Shown here: positions 48,150 to 64,000 of the stretch, one piece after another
Layout of the letters: every line of letters begins with the position of its first letter
How positions within the stretch are numbered: position 1 is the stretch's first letter
The notes under the pieces: model-generated
Database searches by the model: none
What the model was told of the DNA's origin: nothing
The model's input: the letters and a program-made list of their open reading frames with translations, nothing else
Assembly: GCA_027625915.1 (NCBI GenBank)
Contig: JANTQA010000012.1
Location: 1,829,001 to 1,893,000 of the forward strand
Origin: Anaeramoeba flamelloides
Lineage: Eukaryota > Metamonada > Anaeramoebidae
Length of the DNA stretch: 64,000 bases
Direction of reading: 5' to 3'
Position numbers and translations under genes: made by a program

Positions 48150-50803
48150 ATGGAAACAATAATAAATGAAATTAAAAAAACTTTGAATTCACAATCTAAG
48201 ATCGAAATTGAAAAACAAATAAGTAAAATTTCACAATTAATTGAAAAAGATAGTGATCTTAAATTTGAAGAAATAATCCAAAATTTCGAAAAGGTGCTGG
48301 ATTTAAACAATGAAAAAATTAAAATAAGATGTACAATTTTTTCCTTTCTTTTTCCTTTGCTTTCTTCTACCTTTGTAATTTCTCCACTCATCAAAATCCC
48401 TCTCTTTTTCTTCTAAAACACACTACCATTTATACAACCATCTATTGACATATTTATGTATGATTGCATATCTCAAATTCTAAATCGTTACCCACCAATC
48501 TATTACGAATTACGAAACCTCTCAAAATTCAAAATGGTTCAGGGGTTTCATTCTTTACAAACTTGATCAAAGAAATTGGAGGCGAATATAAGAAACAACA
48601 TTTAGAATTCATCATAAATTTTTATATTTTAAAAATACATGATTATTCTGTAGTCTCTACTTTAATTGAAGGATTTGTTTATTTAATTAATGACACATCA
48701 CTACCAAATAACTATACTGAATTGATATTAAAAAATATTTTGAAGCATGTTCATGTCCAAAGTTTATGGCAGCCAACAAGAAATAAAATTTTCCAGTTAG
48801 TATTAACATCATTAAAAATCCATTTGGAATGTATCAAACAATTTTCAGAAAGCTTTCTTGAAGGAGTAATTGATTTAATTGATGGCGAAAGGGATCCACG
48901 AAATTTATTTTTAGCTTTTCAAATTTTTCTCAAACTTTGTCACGCATTTTCAGATCTAATTCCAGGCCAATCACAAGAAATGATTTCAATAATATCAAAG
49001 TACTATCCAATTACTTTTAAAATGCCAAAAACGTTAAAATTAAATTTCACTTTAAGCGAACTAAACATTTTCCTCGATGAATGCTTTTGCGCACATAATT
49101 CCTTTTTGGACTATTCACTTCCATTTTTACTTCAAAAATCAGCATCCAATTCCCGTGAAACAAAATTAAAAAGTTTAAATACAATAAATCATTGTCTAAA
49201 AAAGTTTGATTCACAGAGCGTACATGATGTGTCTACCAGAATTTTTAATTATCTTTATTATGAGCTTGAAAAAAATGCCACAGATAATGAAATGGTCAAA
49301 AGCGGCGCAAATATCATTTCAACTTTAATTAATAAATTTACGAATAATGATCAATTGACAATTTTTTTAAATCAAATTATCCTACCAAAACTAACAAAAG
49401 CAATATTCTTTGCCACAAATGTTTTGGTGGCTAACGTTTCATTACAAATTTTAATAAAGATATGTAATAAGAAAATAAATAGAGAAATGGTCAGAAATTA
49501 TACTTTCCAGTCTTTAAAATCAAAACTTGAACAACTAGATAGGTTGCCTGCACCCCTGGCAATTTTATTTTTAAAATTAGGGAAAAGTCTTTTAAAAATT
49601 CATCAAAATGTTGAAATGAATGAACTTTCAAAGCATAAAGATCTAATTTATCAAATGTTTAAAATTTATTCTTTATTGCCTTATAGAACACTTGTTTTTA
49701 AAAAAAAAGAAAATGAAAATGAAAAAGAAAAAGAAAAAGAAAATGAAAAAAAAAATGAAAATGAAAAAAAAATAGAAATAAAACCCGAAATGATAAAATT
49801 AACTAAAATTGCACTTCAATCTTGTGCTTATACTGCAACATTTGACAATTTATTTGATGAAAAGATAAAAAATGATATTTTCCAACAAACGATAAATTTA
49901 TTAAATCAAGGATTAAATTTAAAAGGGGAAATATTTGTTACAATTCGTAATTCTTGCATGAAATTACTAATATTACTTGGAGACAATAAAAAAAATATTC
50001 CTATTTTAAAACAAAAAATCATTTCACCCCTAATAACCAAATTTATTAATTCTTCAAATACCAATCATGAAAATAAAAATAAAATCAAAATTGAAAAGGA
50101 AAAAGAAAAAGAAAAAGAAACCGAAAAAGAAACCGGAACAAAAAATGAAAATGAAAATGAAAATGAAACGGAAAATGATATTAATTTAAAAATAATTACC
50201 TTTTCAAGTTCACCATTATTAATGGAAATCATTTTGAAAAAACTCATAGAATTTATTAAACTTGAAAATCATGATTCAATTTTAAAAATAATAAAATGTT
50301 TTACAAGAATAATTATTAAAAATAATTCAATTATTCATAAAAATATTATTAATAATTTTTTTCAAGATAATTATTATAATTTATTTTTAATGTTTTTAAA
50401 AAAACCAACATTACTTTTCAACTTTGATTTAGAATTTACAAAAAATTTATTGAATGTTTTAAATTTGGAAATGAAAATCCAAATTTTTGAAAAAATTCAA
50501 AAAATTCTATTCAATCCAAACCTAATTTCAAAAGATTTTAAACCATTAAACCAGACAACAAATTATTTTGAACTCTTTTCTTTATTTCTTCTTTCCTTAG
50601 ATCAATCATATTTATCAAGAATGGATTCTTATGAAACGATTTTTAATTCTCTAATTAAATTCACCCAAATTAATAATAATCCCAAATTAAATTCTTTTTT
50701 TTGTTTAACAAATTTTTTTTCCATTTATTGGATGAACAATTCCCAAAATAATAAAGAAATAGTTGCAAATTTTTTGGAAAATAATTTATTAAAATTATTA
50801 GAC

Positions 50804-50892
<89 letters not shown>

Positions 50893-51664
50893 AATAAAAA
50901 TTGAAATGATAAATAATTATCAAAATTATTATTTGTTCTCTTGGATAATTAAATCAACATTAATAACCAACAAATTAGACATGGCTAAAAAGTATTGGGA
51001 AATCCTCTTAAAAAAAATCTCTAATTTACAATCTAACACTTTATTATTGCAATGCTCGAATATAATTTTTCAAAAAAACATGGAAATTAAAGATTTACAA
51101 ATCGATTGGGAAAAGAAAATTGATTTATTCTTTAATACTATTTTCCCTGATCTACAATTAAGATATAAAAAAGCTGTAGAAAACGATTCCAAAAATGAAA
51201 TAAATTTATATTTATTAACAATTTCAATAGCAATAAATAATATATCAATCAAATCCTTTATCAATAAATTAAACAACATTTTCCCAATTATTTCAAATTT
51301 GTTTTTGATCTTGCAAAATCTTCCGTTTAAATCCTCCGATAATGAAATCCAAATCCAAATAATTATATCCTTCTTGGAAATATTGAAAAAACTATTAAAA
51401 GATCCAAATCAAAAAATTGAAAAAATTATCTATGATTTAATTCCTTTTATTTTACAAAATACTTCTTTTTCAAATTCAATGAAAGTTAGAATAAATTCAA
51501 TTCAACTTTTAAAATTAATTTTATTATCCTTTCCAAAAGAAAACGTTATTAAATTTAAAAAGCAAATCATCGACGAACTTAGAAAAGCAATTAACGATAA
51601 AAAAAGAAAAGTACGAAGAGAAGCTAGAAAATGCACAAATTGTTGGTCAATACTTGATAATTAA
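48150..51664 (+). CDS. MMS19: MMS19, cytosolic iron-sulfur assembly targeting factor
   Basis: MMS19 (yeast Met18) is the HEAT-repeat adaptor of the cytosolic Fe-S targeting complex. It delivers clusters to DNA polymerases, primase and helicases such as XPD. CDS joins 48150-48330 and 48543-51664, giving 1100 residues (human about 1030). The first in-frame ATG is at 48150 (METIINEIKK). Diagnostic matches to animal MMS19: KHVHVQSLWQPTRNKIF (EVHVQSLLQ...), LIDGERDPRNLFLAFQI (MDGEKDPRNLLVAF), KYYPITFKMP, and the extreme C-terminus KAINDKKRKVRREARKC (KPLDDKKRLVRKEAV). The repeats are interrupted by Lys/Glu/Asn tracts (nucleotides 49699-49785 and 50088-50177) and a pure 29-residue Asn run, all between conserved helices. 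It is very AT-rich, like Furry. Confidence 0.93.
48331..48542 (+). other. Intron of MMS19
   Basis: A 212-base phase-1 intron with donor GTACAA and acceptor GGTTCAG. Splicing joins ...NNEKIKIR to WVSFFTNLIKEI, reproducing the conserved MMS19 N-terminal helix that precedes the FYxxxxxDxYSV block. Without it, the first frame runs to a stop at 48414 and the second has no ATG. Confidence 0.85.
50804..50890 (+). repeat. Pure (AAT)29 asparagine tract in MMS19
   Basis: Twenty-nine uninterrupted AAT codons encode polyasparagine in a non-conserved region of MMS19. The purity implies recent expansion or ongoing slippage. Confidence 0.9.
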
Positions 51665-52699
51665 AAAGGAAAAAGAATAACGATTTATGGAGAATATATA
51701 AAAAAAGAGATAATATAGTTTATAGAATTATATTAAAAATATTTTTTAACCAAACAAATTAGAATAAAGAGTTTTTTTATTTTATTTTTATTTTTATTTT
51801 TATTTTTATAATGATTGTCTTAATTTAAATCTAGTGTAAATCAATATTTTTATATGAGTATACAATTAAGTTGCATCCGGTTATTGATTATTTCAAAGTA
51901 TCTTACTAACATTAACGAATAAATTATTCGTATCCAATAAATTACCTTCTTGATTTGTCAATGAAAAATTTTTTATTATCTTTTTCCTTTTGTTATTATT
52001 TGTTCTAATTTTTTCAATTTCAAAAAAAAAAAAAAAAGAATTCAAATTACTTTTGTAAATTTTGATTATCATTAATTTTGTTGATTGTTTGAAGTATTCT
52101 CGAAAATACTCAAAAATAAAAAATACTCTAACATTTTTTAACCTATAAAAGACACCTTATAAAGAACTTTTAAGCAAGTCTAGTGCTTCACTATAAATAC
52201 TACATGCATATAAGAGATCAAATCTTTTCTGATAAAATAAATAGAATTTTATGCAAAAAATATGTATTTTTTCGTATTTTAGACTTTTAGCTAAAAAAAA
52301 ACAATATATTTTCATAATAAATGTGATTTCCCCATTATAAGGGGTGGATTTACTATTGAGTTTCTTGAAATGTCTTTAAAAATTTCTCTCAGTAGTTACA
52401 AAAAATATAGAGTATTTTTGTTTTTCAAGTATTATTGAGAACGTTTGATTGATTCACTTTACTTATTTATCAACTAAATATTTAAATCATTCCATACTTG
52501 GTTATATATTTTATCTAATAAAAAGATAAAGAAGTTCTAAATATATAAAAATTTCAAAATTAAAATCATATATTTTCTCTTTTAAAGGATTAAATTCATC
52601 AAAAATCTTTTGAAAATTAAGATATTTAACTAACTGTGAATTTTACAGTTTTACTGGGGTTACTAGACTTTAAATAAATTATGTTTTAAATCTAAACCC

Positions 52700-53395
52700 T
52701 GTTTCAATCAAAGTGCACCAACTTTTTTTTACAAATACCAATAATTTTATATAATTGACCTTTGAAGAACAAATAAGAAATAAAGAGAATAATACACCCC
52801 CCCAAGAAATGTTGATACATGTTTGTAATAAAACTAATTGATCAATATATTTACAAAAAAATTGTAAAACTCAAATTCTTAGGTCACCATTGAGAAAAAC
52901 AAGAATGTTCGTTTTGACCTTCTACTGTTATTTGAATAATAAATATGAAACAATTTTCACTTCATTTCCCATACTTTTTCTTTTTGAAATCAAGTCCCCA
53001 AAATAAGTGTGTTGGTATTTGTGGTCTCTATTTGAAAAAGGAAATGATAATGAAGGGAAAATTTTTTACATTAATTTTTCAAATATTAGGATCAAAGATC
53101 TGAATAAAATTTCAATAGAAATCAATATGATTTCTCAACAATCATTTCCATGGTTTCAATAACCTTAGAATAACACATTTTTACCAAGTGACTATTGATC
53201 TTGTAATAATTAAAATTTTGTAACTGAATTATGTGGAAAAAAAAATCGAAAAAAAAAACAAAAAATGTATAAAAATGATTTCAATTTTGTAAATTTCCAA
53301 AATTAATATTTTTCATCTAATATTGTTGCAAATCCTTTAAAAATGTGTATTATACATTTACAACTGGTCCCCTTTAACTGAAAAATAGATTAGTT
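52700..53395 (+). repeat. Dispersed repeat family D, copy 3, interrupted by a MITE
   Basis: Same landmarks as copies 1 and 2 (AACAAATAAGAAAT, AGAATAATACAC, TTTTTACCAAGTGACTATTG, CCTTTAACTG) but about 170 bases longer. The extra length is the element at 52923-53090. Confidence 0.7.
52923..53090. mobile_element. TACTGGTATTTG MITE, copy inserted into family D
   Basis: Ends TACTGTTATTTGAATAATAA and, on the right, TTTCAAATATTAGGA pair as inverted repeats like those of the copy at 30057-30222. The internal GTGGTCTCTATTTGAAAAAG matches it too. The two other family D copies have no insert at this point, so boundaries are set by comparison. Confidence 0.75.
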
Positions 53396-53599
53396 ATATT
53401 AAGAAAAGAAATATTTCTATAATTTTTAATGAATATTCCAAAAAAGATGAATTCATAATTTGAAACTAAAAATCATTTTTTCCTTTTTATTCAAATTAAT
53501 TGTTAATTATATAAGCATTTTTTAAAAAAAATTATTTACCATTTATTATAAAATATCATTATCAATATTAATACAACAAAAATAATTTAAATATTCAAA

Positions 53600-54090
53600 A
53601 TTATTAATAATCATTTATTGATTCCAAATAATAATTCAATTTTGTTCTCAGTATAAGTATTAAATCAAATAAAAGATATTAAAATTTCAGATCTCGATTT
53701 TATTTGAATAATATCAAGTGAGAAAATTGGTTATTATTTTTTTTCTCTTTGATAAAAAATGTTTATCTAAGATTTTTCAACTCGAAAAAATTTCTACTTG
53801 AAGAAAAAACTTATAACTTTGTTTTATTGTTGTAAAAATCATTTTTGGTCTTTCCATATTGTCTATTTTTTGTTGTAATTGCTCATACATTGTTTTCTCC
53901 AAAAGCAGTGCTATTTTTTACATTTTATTTTTTGGAAATAATTCGATCACCCATATTTTAAATTAAATCCAATACTAATTGGTTCGATTTGTATTAAAAT
54001 TTTACTAAATTGAGTCTTGCCAATTTATAAATAGATCTACTAAAAAAGGGGATTATTTCTTAAATATTTTTAAATAAATTTGCCCCACTT
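53600..54090 (+). repeat. Dispersed repeat family F, copy 2
   Basis: Partner of 1200-1690, same orientation, diverged. Lies about 250 bases beyond the TRRAP stop codon. Confidence 0.5.
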
Positions 54091-54339
54091 TATTGTAAAA
54101 TAATTTAATTCAAATTCATTCAAAATTGATTGTCAAAAATTAAAAAAAGACAATTTTTTTTGTTTCTTTAAAGGAAACAATTTTATTATTTTTTAAACTA
54201 ATGATATTTTTACAAAAAAATTATATAAAAAATAAAATAATAATTAAAAAAAAAGAACGGAAATAAAGAAAAGAAAAGAAAAAAAAAGGTATTAAATCAA
54301 CTAATTTGTAAATTAAAAAAAAAACACAAAAAATAAAAT

Positions 54340-64000
<9,661 letters not shown>

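Larger units (their letters stand above)
51665..54339. other. Spacer between converging MMS19 and TRRAP genes
   Basis: Holds both 3' flanks. No gene seen. It carries family D copy 3 with an inserted MITE (52700-53395), family F copy 2 (53600-54090), a (TTTTTA)n run (51779-51808) and an A15 run (52023-52037). Confidence 0.65.

Overview
This is a very AT-rich eukaryotic nuclear window (by eye about four fifths A+T). It holds long asparagine and Lys/Glu/Asn-rich tracts inside proteins, long homopolymer A/T runs, GT-AG introns of about 100-250 bases, and wide gene-poor stretches full of old dispersed repeats. Together these suggest a free-living protist with a low-complexity-rich genome, such as a Dictyostelium-like amoebozoan or the metamonad Anaeramoeba. 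The lineage is inferred and not proven. I saw no tRNA, rRNA, CRISPR array or prokaryotic operon.

Six genes can be supported. From the left: (1) a two-exon gene of unknown function at 5744-6858 (+). (2) A giant Furry/Tao3/Mor2-family scaffold at 9774-19563 (+), with an extra upstream exon recovered here and an RGS domain fused to its C-terminus. (3) A DUF229 sulfatase/phosphatase-fold type II membrane protein at 26834-29026 (-). (4) A TauE/SafE-like multi-pass membrane protein at 38660-39814 (-). (5) MMS19, the cytosolic Fe-S targeting factor, in two exons at 48150-51664 (+). (6) A Tra1/TRRAP pseudokinase scaffold from 54340 (-) running off the right edge, with one clear intron, one apparent single-base frameshift in an A9 run, and one unresolved junction. 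A small open frame at 45694-45957 is only a weak candidate.

The genes fall into two composition classes. Furry, MMS19 and TRRAP are extremely AT-rich and loaded with Asn, Lys/Glu or Asp tracts. The unknown gene, the sulfatase-like gene and the TauE-like gene are visibly GC-richer, with few or no such tracts. The three AT-rich genes encode conserved eukaryotic HEAT-repeat scaffolds: Furry for NDR-kinase signalling and polarity, MMS19 for Fe-S delivery, TRRAP for SAGA/NuA4 histone acetylation. I see no sign that they form a functional cluster.

Between genes lie several families of diverged dispersed repeats present in two to four copies, some inverted. There are also short non-autonomous DNA elements: two adjacent TA-flanked elements beginning CAGTCAGT, a family of about 166 bases beginning TACTGGTATTTG (one copy sits as a clean insertion in another repeat), a TTAA-flanked fold-back, and two larger fold-backs. 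One fold-back has arms differing at one position over a 78-base core, so it may be young. The most interesting protein-level observation is the Furry-RGS fusion, which physically joins a polarity/NDR-kinase scaffold to a G-alpha regulatory module.
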